Positions 1 through 7,184 are shown, counted from the stretch's first letter. The stretch: DNA of 18,312 nucleotides from Gammaproteobacteria bacterium (GCA_022822245.1 JAJECB010000111.1:1-18312), one strand, 5' to 3'. Notes: a model not told the origin generated them from the letters alone. Translations and numbers: made by a program.

Positions 1-110
1 GTCGCGCAATCATCTCGAGCATCGTGTTCGCCGGGGTCGATGGGCCTGTCCCCTACTATGGACCCCTCGGCGAGGTTTGTCCACAGGCCCTGTTTGGCCT
101 GTCGTATCAA
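1..110. other. Left-edge segment downstream of the ATPase gene; possible start of the next operon gene
   Basis: No gene can be supported in this stretch. It follows the stop codon of the BrxD-like ATPase on the minus strand. The minus strand stays open in the ATPase frame from the stop to the edge, and in another frame an ATG at 22-20 is followed by seven sense codons. Either could be the beginning of the next gene of the operon. Related TerB/ATPase loci often continue into a superfamily II helicase gene, but too little sequence is present here to recognise one. Confidence 0.3.
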
Positions 111-1328
111 TCAGCTACCGGCCAGGAAAAATTGGCCCTGCACGCCCGGGTTCTGCTCCAGCACGGAAAGCAGGTTCACGAACGCGGTGACCGTATTGCG
201 GGGCGTTCGGAAGTAGGCGTCCCCGATGCGGTCGGAACAATGGGTCATGAAGGCGGTGAGCGCGTCATCCGGCAAGGCGGCGTCCTCGCCCTGCATCACG
301 CGGCGGATATTGGTAAGCAGGACGAACATGTCCTCCGGTGTCAGATTGGCGAGTCGGATTACCGGACCCGACAAATCGACGAGTCCGTCGCGCGCGAACG
401 TATTCTCAGCCAGTCGAGACTGGAGCGCCTGGTAGCTGTAGAGACCCCGGCGCGTGTCCATCAGGAACTCGGGCGTCCCGCCCAGCATGAAGCCGAGATG
501 GCTGGCGCTGCCTTGTAGCACATCGTTGAGAATGCGCAGGATCTGCTCGTAGTTCGCATTCCGGGCCCGCAAGGAGGTCAGCTTGTAGAGATTGACCAAC
601 TCGTCCAGCGACACCACCAGCCCCTGATAGCCGGCTTCGCGCACGAGCAACGCCAGCAGCTTCAGTTGGTCGTAGACGTTGGCATCGTCGATGATCGTCC
701 GGACGCCGAGCGCCTTGCGCGCGTCCGTCCGGGTCGAATACTCGGCCCTCAACCATCGGAGCGCGGCGGATTTGACCTCTTCGTCACCGGTCTCGAAACC
801 CTCCCAGTAGCGGGTGATGACGGTGGCGAAGTCGAAGCCCCCGGTCAGATCCTCCAGATCGGCGAGCCTCTCTCGAATCACTTCACCGGTCTCCCGGTCA
901 CCGGTCTCCGCCGCACGCACGGCCTGGCTGGCGAACCGTTCAACGATCGACGCCATTGCACCGCCCTCGGGCTTGGTGCGGGTCGAGGCGTTGCGGGTCA
1001 TCTCGGCGTAAAGCGATCGTGCCTGCCCTCCCGTCGCATGGAGGCGTCGGTCAGGCGCCATATCTGCCGACAGGACCACCATTCCCTTCTCGAGCGCGAC
1101 CAGACGGATCAGGTTCAGAAAGAAAGTCTTCCCAGAGCCGTATTCGCCGACAACGAAGCGGATCGCTGCACCTCCCTCACCGATACGCTCGATGTCACGG
1201 ACCATTTCCTCGATCTCCCGAACGCGGCCGACCTGGACATGCCGTAGCCCCAGCTTGGGCACCACACCTGCCCGAAGTGCCTGAATGATGGTGTCGCGCT
1301 CGCGCCGTTTGATTCTTGGAGTCTGCAT
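111..1328 (-). CDS. BrxD-like P-loop ATPase (BrxC/BrxD, DUF2791 family)
   Basis: A 405-residue cytoplasmic ATP-binding protein. A Walker A motif GEYGSGKT lies at about 61-68 and a Walker B-like stretch LVVSLDE at about 237-243. A segment GFMLGGTPEF (about 279-288) and FRTPR (about 373-377) fit the AAA/STAND-like ATPases found as BrxD in BREX systems and in TerB-linked loci. In this family the ATPase is thought to drive remodelling of nucleic acid or of a partner complex; no activity is proven by the sequence. I chose the ATG at 1328 because AGGAG lies 7 bases upstream, although the frame is open 12 codons further. The upstream TerB gene ends 10 bases before this ATG and its TAG runs into the ribosome binding site, so translation is probably coupled. 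The BrxD-like assignment rests on motifs and neighbourhood; a generic ATPase of the same clan is the alternative. Confidence 0.85.
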   Translation of the reverse strand: MQTPRIKRRERDTIIQALRAGVVPKLGLRHVQVGRVREIEEMVRDIERIGEGGAAIRFVVGEYGSGKTFFLNLIRLVALEKGMVVLSADMAPDRRLHATGGQARSLYAEMTRNASTRTKPEGGAMASIVERFASQAVRAAETGDRETGEVIRERLADLEDLTGGFDFATVITRYWEGFETGDEEVKSAALRWLRAEYSTRTDARKALGVRTIIDDANVYDQLKLLALLVREAGYQGLVVSLDELVNLYKLTSLRARNANYEQILRILNDVLQGSASHLGFMLGGTPEFLMDTRRGLYSYQALQSRLAENTFARDGLVDLSGPVIRLANLTPEDMFVLLTNIRRVMQGEDAALPDDALTAFMTHCSDRIGDAYFRTPRNTVTAFVNLLSVLEQNPGVQGQFFLAGS

Positions 1329-1338
1329 CGATCGTCTC

Positions 1339-3807
1339 CTAATTTCTGACCTCGGCCGTGACATCCGGATTGAGATCGTAGCCTTCGTATTCTTCGATCA
1401 GTACATCACCGAAGCGCTCGAAAGACCATTCGTTCAGGGTTTCGAGAGCCCCGGCCTGCATCAGCCGGAACCGACCTGCTAGCGCAACGAATTCGGCCTC
1501 GCCCCAGTGCGGCTGAGTCAACAATTCCCCCAGGAAAGCCGCGTGTTGCGCGTCCAATCCCTGGAAGCCGTTGCCAAGGTCTTCCCGCGTCTCATCCAGA
1601 TCCTCGTCGGGGTCATCGTCGCTGAAGATATCTCCCAGAACGGAGGATACGCGCGCCGTGTCGGCCATCAGCGAGGCGACGCGTCCAGCGTCGAGGACCA
1701 CCTTGCCGTCACGCTCTGGCGGTGGAGGGATTGCGAAGCCTCGTGCCTGCTCACCAGCCCTCCGAACGGTGACCGGCTCGCTTCTGGCCGTAAGTGCGTG
1801 CAGGTCGGAATAGACGCCATCCGACGTCAGACCGATCGCTTTGTAGAGTCGCTCGATCGCCTTGATCTCCCCCGGCTCGATCGCGCCGTCCGCCGCTGCC
1901 ATGGCAAGCGCGACCTGACCGAGCTCATGACGGAGGTTTTCCGGAGCATCCTTCAGACGTCGCCGGAACAGAGCCAAATCGGGAGGGACCGTCAGCATCC
2001 ATTGAAGATTCGCAAGGAGGCGGGCGCGCTCGGCCCCGGCCAGCTCCGCGGTGTCGATCCGGGCTTCCAGTGCGCTGCGCTCTTTCGCAGCGATCGTGCC
2101 GTCTGCATGGGCGACAAAGCTTCCCATCGCGATGGCGACGAGGGTGTTCTTGTATTTCTCGCTGACTTCCTCGAGCGCGGTAACCCCCTCGGGCAACCGA
2201 AAGAGAACCACGGGCTCCCCGAGTTTCGGGCTGCGCAACGCGAAACGCGGATCAGGCGCCATGCCGATCGACAGACGTGCCAATGCATCGGCTGCCCCGG
2301 TTAGCTGCCGCTTGCCGATCTTCTCGGGCGGCGCACCTTCGAGTCGTGCGATGACCTGCTCGACCGGCGAAAGACCGCCTGCTTCGATGATCTCCTCCGC
2401 CCACCGGCGCAGATCCTCCATCTCGGCACACGGGAACAGGGGCCAGAGGCGTTCGGGCAAGAGCGCGTGCGCCTCGATCGTTTCGCGGCCTTCCGGATTG
2501 CGTCCGAGAAAGCGGCTGTACTTGTCGAGTGCATTGGTGGCTTCTTCGACGAGCTCTTTCGCGATGGCAAGCGGTTTGGATGTGCCCAAGATATCTGGAA
2601 TATCGCCAAGGAAGGGCTTGAGATCGACTTCGAACGCCCCTGACGCAGAAGCGTAGCGGGCGCGAAGGAGCCGCTTGGGCGTCCGCATCTTAAGTCCCTC
2701 TGGAAACCGCTCATCGAAAAGCAACGCGAACAGCGCCCTGAACTCGGGAAACGCACGCGTCGCCGCTGTTCGAAGCCAATTTTCCGGATGGGCGATGTAC
2801 CAGCCGAGGAGCCAGTCGGCGCTCAACGGCAGTTTCTCCTTCGCCATTCGACCAATCGCGACGCGCAGGCCGAGCGGCAGCTCATAGCCGGACTTCTCGA
2901 AGCAAGGCTCGGCACCGCCGGCAGGCTCCAGGACGACCCGCGCGGCGTCCAGAAAGGCTCCCAGATACTGGCGCACAGAATGGTCTTCGCCGTAGACCGC
3001 AAGCAGCCTTTCGACCTCGACAACCAGAAGGCGTTTCTCTTCCTCACCAGGAGTGTCCACGAAAAACCGTCGTTCGAGTCCGTAGAAATATAGAAAGGTG
3101 TACCCTGTGCCGACTCGCGTGTCTGCCCGCTCTCCCCCCAGCCAGTCGAGATAGGTTGCCCGCGCTCGCGGATCGATGTCCCTGTAGCTTGGCCAATAGG
3201 AGGTGCCGACGCCGGAAAAATCGGTACCGCTCTTGGCAACGGGCAGACTCGGATCGATGAACGGACGCCCTTCTCGTTTCCAGCTCTCCTGGCGCGGTTC
3301 CGAGCCCAGATAGATCATTCCCCCAATCTTGCGGCCTGCTACGGTCGCTTCTCTGCCCGGCTCAATCCAACGAGCAGAAGGTTTTGAGATCGTAGTTGCC
3401 TTGTTCTCCAAACCCGATTCCGCATCGAGCAATAGCTGATTTTTCGTTCTCGACGGAGTTTGGTGTGGAGATACCGGAGTGAAGTCGGATCGCGACGGTT
3501 TGGAAGATGGCTTGGCACTACGCTTCCTGCTTTTCCCCTTCTGCTTTTCTTGCCGTGTGAGTCGAAACAGCCCATAGGCGACGAAAAGGAACAGTACCCA
3601 CTGCCACCCTTGGACGTCGCCCTTTCGAGTGAGTTCCGCCGATATTTCCGTGGCAATGACAAAGCCAATGAACGATAGCACAAATATACCCAAGGCCCTC
3701 TTTCGGTTAGCCAGACCGATACGAGGTATCGGGTAAATGATTCCGATCAACCCCATCACTCCGACCAAGACACAACCCAGACCCAGCAGTGCTGCCAAAG
3801 ATTCCAT
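1339..3807 (-). CDS. Membrane-anchored TerB_N-TerB-TerB_C protein
   Basis: An 822-residue multidomain protein. The N-terminus has three hydrophobic helices (about 3-28, 39-58, 69-84), followed by a basic, Ser/Lys-rich linker to about 145. The TerB_N domain follows and is recognisable from WIEPG near 147, YWPSYRDIDP near 204 and GYTFLYFYGLERR near 235. A TerB domain with two acidic loops (AHADGTIAAKE near 567, AAADGAIEPGE near 637) occupies about 545-665; such loops in TerB proteins are implicated in metal binding. The C-terminal 130 residues match TerB_C, with an acidic DDDPDEDLDE stretch. Start: the ATG at 3807 follows GGAGAGG; a TTG lies one codon earlier. TerB_N/TerB_C proteins are reported from Ter-type stress and defence loci next to ATPases and helicases. 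Here the anchor suggests the complex sits at the inner membrane (inference). The 5' part is clearly less GC-rich than the rest of the window, which suggests transfer. Confidence 0.9.
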   Translation of the reverse strand: MESLAALLGLGCVLVGVMGLIGIIYPIPRIGLANRKRALGIFVLSFIGFVIATEISAELTRKGDVQGWQWVLFLFVAYGLFRLTRQEKQKGKSRKRSAKPSSKPSRSDFTPVSPHQTPSRTKNQLLLDAESGLENKATTISKPSARWIEPGREATVAGRKIGGMIYLGSEPRQESWKREGRPFIDPSLPVAKSGTDFSGVGTSYWPSYRDIDPRARATYLDWLGGERADTRVGTGYTFLYFYGLERRFFVDTPGEEEKRLLVVEVERLLAVYGEDHSVRQYLGAFLDAARVVLEPAGGAEPCFEKSGYELPLGLRVAIGRMAKEKLPLSADWLLGWYIAHPENWLRTAATRAFPEFRALFALLFDERFPEGLKMRTPKRLLRARYASASGAFEVDLKPFLGDIPDILGTSKPLAIAKELVEEATNALDKYSRFLGRNPEGRETIEAHALLPERLWPLFPCAEMEDLRRWAEEIIEAGGLSPVEQVIARLEGAPPEKIGKRQLTGAADALARLSIGMAPDPRFALRSPKLGEPVVLFRLPEGVTALEEVSEKYKNTLVAIAMGSFVAHADGTIAAKERSALEARIDTAELAGAERARLLANLQWMLTVPPDLALFRRRLKDAPENLRHELGQVALAMAAADGAIEPGEIKAIERLYKAIGLTSDGVYSDLHALTARSEPVTVRRAGEQARGFAIPPPPERDGKVVLDAGRVASLMADTARVSSVLGDIFSDDDPDEDLDETREDLGNGFQGLDAQHAAFLGELLTQPHWGEAEFVALAGRFRLMQAGALETLNEWSFERFGDVLIEEYEGYDLNPDVTAEVRN

Positions 3808-4284
3808 CAACCTCTCCGAGCCTCTCTATGGCTTTGCCATGACAACTTCCGCGTGGACCTTTGGCTGGCCTGCGCCCAGCTTTGCCGGATCACTTGGGCC
3901 GCAGGCCGGACGGCAACGTTGACGCCTATCCTCCGGAGGACGCCGTTCCCCGCTTTCATGGCCGTTTTGCGCCCGCTTCGCCGTACCAGATTCAAGACCG
4001 GAGGGCGTTCGGTCCTTCATGACGAGCCGGCCAGCGCAGAACACCCCGGACTGTCGCGCCTGGGGGCCACATCTGGCAGCGTCCCCGACGACCTGAAGCT
4101 CAACCGTCGTTCGTTGGCGCTGTTGGCTGGTGCGCGTATCCATCCGAGGGCGACGAAAGTTGGGTTGGCGGCTGGTGAAGTCATCGTTCCTGATGTCGCA
4201 GAAAGCGGCGTGCTACGCAAGCATGCATAGCCTGACTGGCGCTCGGGAAGGAGGCGCGGGGCGGCGATGACGGCGGTTTGCATC
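3808..4284. other. 477-base gap with no supported gene
   Basis: This stretch lies upstream of the TerB-domain gene and downstream of the GNAT toxin gene, both on the minus strand, so it should hold the promoter of the TerB/ATPase operon and the end of the toxin transcript. Open frames exist on both strands (3826-4143 minus, 3853-4230 plus), but their translations are rich in Arg, Gly and Pro, lack any domain I recognise, and have no convincing ribosome binding site. No tRNA or clear terminator was seen. Decayed coding or insertion sequence is possible. Confidence 0.5.
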
Positions 4285-4788
4285 TCACGCCTCAAGGATC
4301 GCCCGCAGCTCGGATATCCGCAGGACGAGCATGAGCGGCTCGCGGTCCGAGAACGGCCGAAAGCCGTTCCGTTCGTAGAACGCCTTGGCCTCTTCGTCGA
4401 TTGCCTGCACGACTATGGCGCGAGCCCCGATCACGCGAGCGGCGGACAACGCTCTCTTCGCCGCATCGACCAACAGGTCGGACCCCAGCCCCCGTCCCTG
4501 GTAGTCTCGGTCCACCGCGAGCTGTCCGAGGAGGATGACCGGAATCGGCTCGGGCATGCTCCTGCCGACCCGCGATGACACGCGCCGCCGCTCCACCGAG
4601 CTCGCGGCCAGACTGTAGAACCCGACGACGCGCTCACCGTCGCAGGCGACGTAGGTGCGTGCGCCGCCCTTGGCTTCGTTCAGCCGGGCCTTGCTCTGCA
4701 GCCATGCATCGAGACCGGCGACGCCGGAGCGGAACCGCGAGGTATCGTGCGTTTCGCCGATTGGCTCCGGCCGGGTTATCGGTCCCAC
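4285..4788 (-). CDS. GNAT-family acetyltransferase toxin (TacT/AtaT type)
   Basis: A 167-residue acetyltransferase, the toxin of a type II pair. Family members acetylate the amino group of aminoacyl-tRNA and block translation. Visible features: the N-terminal FRSGVAGLDAWL segment near 19-30, common in these toxins; VVGFYSLAA near 54; the acetyl-CoA pyrophosphate-binding loop QGRGLG at about 97-102; and AKAFYERNGF with Tyr 138 near the C-terminus, the residue usually needed for activity. The frame is open well upstream, but that part is the shadow of the antitoxin gene. I chose the GTG at 4788, which overlaps the antitoxin gene by 13 bases and gives the usual family length. All key residues are present, so the toxin looks intact. 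The exact amino-acid or tRNA target cannot be read from sequence. Confidence 0.9.
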   Translation of the reverse strand: MGPITRPEPIGETHDTSRFRSGVAGLDAWLQSKARLNEAKGGARTYVACDGERVVGFYSLAASSVERRRVSSRVGRSMPEPIPVILLGQLAVDRDYQGRGLGSDLLVDAAKRALSAARVIGARAIVVQAIDEEAKAFYERNGFRPFSDREPLMLVLRISELRAILEA

Positions 4789-5033
4789 AACGGCCGGCGC
4801 GAGAAGCGTTCCTTCAGGCGGGCGGGCGGCTCTACCGGCGCGTCGAGCGCGGCGATGAACGCATCGTAGGTCTCGTCCTCGAGAGCGATCACCGGGCGCT
4901 CGTTCAACGCCTCGATCGCGGCCGCCTCGCTCGAGCGGAGCACGAACTCGGTTCGGGTCACGCCTCGGATCGCCGCGGCGCGGTCGATGAATGCGAGTCG
5001 CTCGTCCGTCACCCGGAAATTCACTTGGGCCAT
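4776..5033 (-). CDS. DUF1778 ribbon-helix-helix antitoxin (TacA type)
   Basis: An 85-residue antitoxin. The first 45 residues (from AQVNFRVTDERLAFIDRAA, continuing through TRTEFVL) match the DUF1778 ribbon-helix-helix fold that binds operator DNA as a dimer. The tail, with ALDAPVEPPARLKERFSRR, is the flexible part that typically wraps the GNAT toxin and covers its acetyl-CoA site. It precedes and overlaps the toxin gene, the normal antitoxin-first order. The ATG at 5033 has the purine-rich GGGGAGAG about 7 bases upstream. Autorepression at the AT-rich site just upstream is expected from the family and would be relieved when the toxin is in excess. Length and composition are typical, with no sign of decay. 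Confidence 0.9.
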   Translation of the reverse strand: MAQVNFRVTDERLAFIDRAAAIRGVTRTEFVLRSSEAAAIEALNERPVIALEDETYDAFIAALDAPVEPPARLKERFSRRPLWDR

Positions 5034-5081
5034 GCCAGCTCTCCCCTTGCAGTCGGGAATCCGGAACCTGTGGGCGGCGAT

Positions 5082-5110
5082 TGTATATCATTCGTATAGA
5101 CTAAGAACAA
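5082..5110 (-). promoter_or_regulatory. Promoter and probable operator of the DUF1778/GNAT operon
   Basis: On the minus strand, TTGTTC (5110-5105) and TATACA (5087-5082) are separated by exactly 17 bases, a good sigma-70 match in an otherwise GC-rich window. Transcription would start about 40 bases before the antitoxin ATG. TATA-CGAATGA-TATA straddles the spacer and the -10 box and is a plausible operator for the ribbon-helix-helix antitoxin. The -35 box also touches the ribosome binding site of the divergent gene at 5123, so repression here could affect both directions. Confidence 0.5.
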
Positions 5111-5122
5111 GGAGTTCGCGTT

Positions 5123-5338
5123 GTGACTGAATCACCCGGAGAGAGAACGCGGGCGGTCCGCATCCGTCGCCGCGCCGACGGCGAGCGAGAGGTCAGGCTG
5201 ATTCTCCCCGATGCCCGTGCGGAGGAAGTGCGGGCGCGGGTAGCAGATGCAGTCGCTCGTCTCGACGCCTCGAACGAAGAGGATGCGTTGGCATGGATAG
5301 AGGCGGTCTCCGGGCCCGATGAACCCGAGACGCGGTGA
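5123..5338 (+). CDS. Probable antitoxin of a MazEF/PemIK-like pair
   Basis: A 71-residue, highly charged protein starting at GTG, with AAGGAG 8 bases upstream. Its translation (RAVRIRRRADGEREVRLIL, then PDARAEEVRARVADAVARLD and EDALAWIEAVS) suggests a short basic beta strand followed by helices, a layout usual in small antitoxins. I do not recognise a specific family. The assignment rests on position: the recognisable MazF/PemK-type fragment begins in its last codons, with GTGA overlapping its stop. If the toxin is dead, this is an orphan antitoxin that might still repress or cross-neutralise. It is divergent from the intact GNAT pair and shares its short intergenic region. Confidence 0.6.
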   Translation: MTESPGERTRAVRIRRRADGEREVRLILPDARAEEVRARVADAVARLDASNEEDALAWIEAVSGPDEPETR

Positions 5339-5520
5339 CGATCGCGGCCTCCGGCGACCTCGGGAAACCCCGCCCGGCCGTAATCGTCCAGAGCGACGTG
5401 TTTCCCGAACATCACCGGTCGGTGATCGTCTGCCGGATGCCCTCCCCGGTGGAGGTCGCAGAACGTGATTGGACGACCGGGGCGGAGAGAATCGGGAAGT
5501 CGCCCGGGAGACACCGGACT
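5319..5520 (+). pseudogene. Decayed MazF/PemK-family endoribonuclease toxin
   Basis: From the GTG at 5335 the frame reads VTIAASGDLGKPRPAVIVQS followed by DVF and VIVCRMPS, the unmistakable N-terminal part of MazF/PemK toxins (the GKPRPAVIVQSD block). The usual opening residues, of the MxRGD type, lie in another frame: ATG at 5319 gives MNPRRGD, so a frameshift sits near 5335. After about 40 residues the family match is lost. Later words such as ERIGKSPGR look like scraps of the C-terminus with roughly 40 residues missing, and the frame runs on into antisense of the dehydrogenase gene. MazF toxins are about 105-115 residues; this one cannot make the full fold. An intact short variant starting at 5335 is the unlikely alternative. 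Confidence 0.6.
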
Positions 5521-5523
5521 CTA

Positions 5524-6351
5524 TCAGGCCGGGGCGCTCGGTGGATCGCGCGCGAGAAACCCCATGGCTTCGTCCAGCTTGTTCGACAGGCTCGGGCCGC
5601 CGTCCGCTTGCAGGACCGCGCCGGTGAGTATTCGCGATTCGTCCGAGGCGAGAAACAGGGCCACGTTGGCGATGTCTTCCGGCGCACCGAAAGCGTAAGG
5701 GTACTGCTCGCGCAAACCCTCTATGCCCTCCATCACGTTGGTGTTGCGGCGAAAATGCCGCAGGGCCCGCTCGGTCAGAATCCCTCCGGGGCAGATCACG
5801 TTCGCCCGGACCCGATCCTTGGCGTACTCGCCCGCCATCGCCTGCGTCAGGGAAATGAGGGCGCCCTTGGCCGCCACGTAGACGTGCCTGGGGTACGACC
5901 CGCCGGCCACCGCCACCATGGAAGACGTGTTGATCACCGAGCCGCCGCCGGCCTTGACGATCTCCGGCACGCCGTGGCGGCAACACAGGAAGGTCCCGAG
6001 CAGGTCGAGAGACTGGGTGTGTTCCCATACCCACATCTCGACATCGGCCACCGGGCCGTCTTCTACTATCGAGCCGCCCGCGGAGTTGTACAGGATGTCG
6101 AGCTTTCCGTATTGCTCGACCGTCGCCCGAATGGCGTTCCTGACGCTGTCCTCCCTGGTCACGTCGGTCTCCACGAAAGTTGCGTCGCCGCCCGCCTCCC
6201 GGATCCGTCGTTCGCATTCGCGACCCAGATCGTCCTTGATCTCCGCGATGACGACCCTGGCCCCCTCCTCGGCGAACATCCGCGCCGCGGATCGGGCGAT
6301 GCCGGATCCCGCGCCGGTTATGAATGCCACCTTGTCTTGCAGGCGTCCCAT
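5524..6351 (-). CDS. Short-chain dehydrogenase/reductase (SDR family)
   Basis: A 275-residue classical-type SDR, a cytoplasmic NAD(P)-dependent oxidoreductase. The nucleotide-binding motif TGAGSGIA is at 12-19 and ends in Ala rather than the usual Gly. An acidic Glu at about 37, at the end of the second strand, favours NAD over NADP. NSAGG (89-93) replaces the commoner NAAG. Catalytic Ser 143/144, Tyr 158 and Lys 162 (YVAAK) are present. The Asn of the catalytic tetrad appears to be Asp 116 (SLDLLGTFL). CPGG near 188 and the LTGAVLQADGG ending are family-typical. Start: ATG 6351 has GGAGG 5 bases upstream; the frame extends 12 codons further without support. It lies 268 bases downstream of the cupin gene on the same strand, so shared expression is possible. 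The substrate cannot be predicted. Confidence 0.95.
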   Translation of the reverse strand: MGRLQDKVAFITGAGSGIARSAARMFAEEGARVVIAEIKDDLGRECERRIREAGGDATFVETDVTREDSVRNAIRATVEQYGKLDILYNSAGGSIVEDGPVADVEMWVWEHTQSLDLLGTFLCCRHGVPEIVKAGGGSVINTSSMVAVAGGSYPRHVYVAAKGALISLTQAMAGEYAKDRVRANVICPGGILTERALRHFRRNTNVMEGIEGLREQYPYAFGAPEDIANVALFLASDESRILTGAVLQADGGPSLSNKLDEAMGFLARDPPSAPA

Positions 6352-6529
6352 CTTTCCTCCCGTCGGGTACCGGCAGACCTTCCGCACCCTGATTCGAAGT
6401 GGTCTGCGAGGGCTCCGTGACGCTTCCTCGAAATCTCCGCGTTGCGGGTCAACGTTGTCGCCGCCTCACCCGTTCGCCTTCCAGCGGCGGTCCTGCTGCA
6501 CCATGAGCGTTGCCCAAACGGCCACCGGG

Positions 6530-6553
6530 GCCGCCACCGCGGCCGGTGGCGGC
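6530..6553. terminator. GC-rich hairpin downstream of the cupin gene
   Basis: GCCGCCACCG (6530-6539) and CGGTGGCGGC (6544-6553) form a perfect 10-base-pair stem with a 4-base loop, 67 bases past the cupin stop. No T-run follows on either strand, so it is not a standard intrinsic terminator. It could stabilise a transcript end or be chance in a GC-rich gap. Confidence 0.3.
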
Positions 6554-6619
6554 ATTCGGTTCCCGACGGTCTGAATGCGGAAGCGGCTACCGGAGCTCAC
6601 CGTCGCACGGGCAGCGAGG

Positions 6620-7063
6620 TCAGTCGGCGGCCTCCGGCATCTTCTCCACGGCGACGGTGTCGTGGACCGCGGGCGAGTAGATCTCGAGCACCTGGAAGTC
6701 GTGCGACATCTCGATCTCGTTGTGGACGATGCCCGCCGGCTGCACCCAACTGTCGCCCGCTTCGAACTTGAACTCGCCCTCATGCCCCTCGTAGACGAAC
6801 TTGACCCAGCCCTTGAGGCAGAAGTTCATCTGGAAGTCGCAGAGGTGCCGGTGCAGGCCGGTCGTTCCGTGATGGACATCCGATTCGGTCTTGATCCGTA
6901 TCACGTGGGCGTGAATCTGACCCCCCGTCGCATCCCCGATGCCAAGGTCGCGGTATTCCACCCAGTCGCGCAGTCCCTTGGACCAGGTCGCGTCCTTCGC
7001 GTAGCTCGTGTTGAGCTTCTGGGGCTTCCACCCCGTGAGTCTGACGTCCGGTTTTTCACTCAT
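6620..7063 (-). CDS. Small cupin-domain protein
   Basis: A 147-residue single-domain cupin, probably a cytoplasmic metal-binding protein. Cupin motif 1 is visible as GLHRHLCDFQMNFCLKG (69-85), with His 71 and His 73 as metal ligands; the usual Glu ligand position holds Gln 78. Motif 2 is GDSWVQPAGIVH (103-114), with the PxG turn and His 114 as a further ligand. The stretch before the barrel (KGLRDWVEYRDLGIGDATGG) recurs in small cupins whose role is mostly unassigned. Start: ATG 7063, with a weak GAGGA upstream; the frame is open for over 200 more codons, but that part carries the palindromes and is not protein-like. It could be an isomerase- or dioxygenase-type cupin or a ligand-binding protein; the sequence does not decide. 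Confidence 0.9.
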   Translation of the reverse strand: MSEKPDVRLTGWKPQKLNTSYAKDATWSKGLRDWVEYRDLGIGDATGGQIHAHVIRIKTESDVHHGTTGLHRHLCDFQMNFCLKGWVKFVYEGHEGEFKFEAGDSWVQPAGIVHNEIEMSHDFQVLEIYSPAVHDTVAVEKMPEAAD

Positions 7064-7128
7064 GGCGGTCGGTCCTCGTCGTTCCTGAACTGTGATGATG
7101 CGCAAGTGCCGATGACGCGTCTCACGGC

Positions 7129-7161
7129 CATTTGACCCCGCCCGCCGGGCGGGGTCAAATG
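7129..7161. repeat. Perfect 33-base palindrome with GGGGTCA core
   Basis: CATTTGACCCCGCCCG (7129-7144) is the exact reverse complement of 7146-7161 around a single central C. It lies 66 bases before the cupin start, in the divergent gap, and shares the GACCCC/GGGGTC core with the longer palindromes at 13255 and 15399. It may be a REP-type repeat; a regulator site is the alternative. Confidence 0.75.
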
Positions 7162-7184
7162 CCGCGCCGTCGGCGGCCGAACCT

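Noticed and set aside
4101..4170. Short resemblance to the arms of the 7185 element (CGACGAAAGTTGG and GGCGCTGTTGGCTGG)
   Set aside because: The two words occur in an orientation that does not match the element, and no terminal repeats are present; chance or a badly decayed copy cannot be told apart.
3826..4230. Open frames on both strands in the gap upstream of the TerB-domain gene
   Set aside because: The translations are compositionally skewed, lack domains or ribosome binding sites, and overlap each other.
5335..6420. Long plus-strand frame running through the dehydrogenase gene
   Set aside because: Only its first 40 residues are MazF-like; the rest is the antisense shadow of a well-supported SDR gene.
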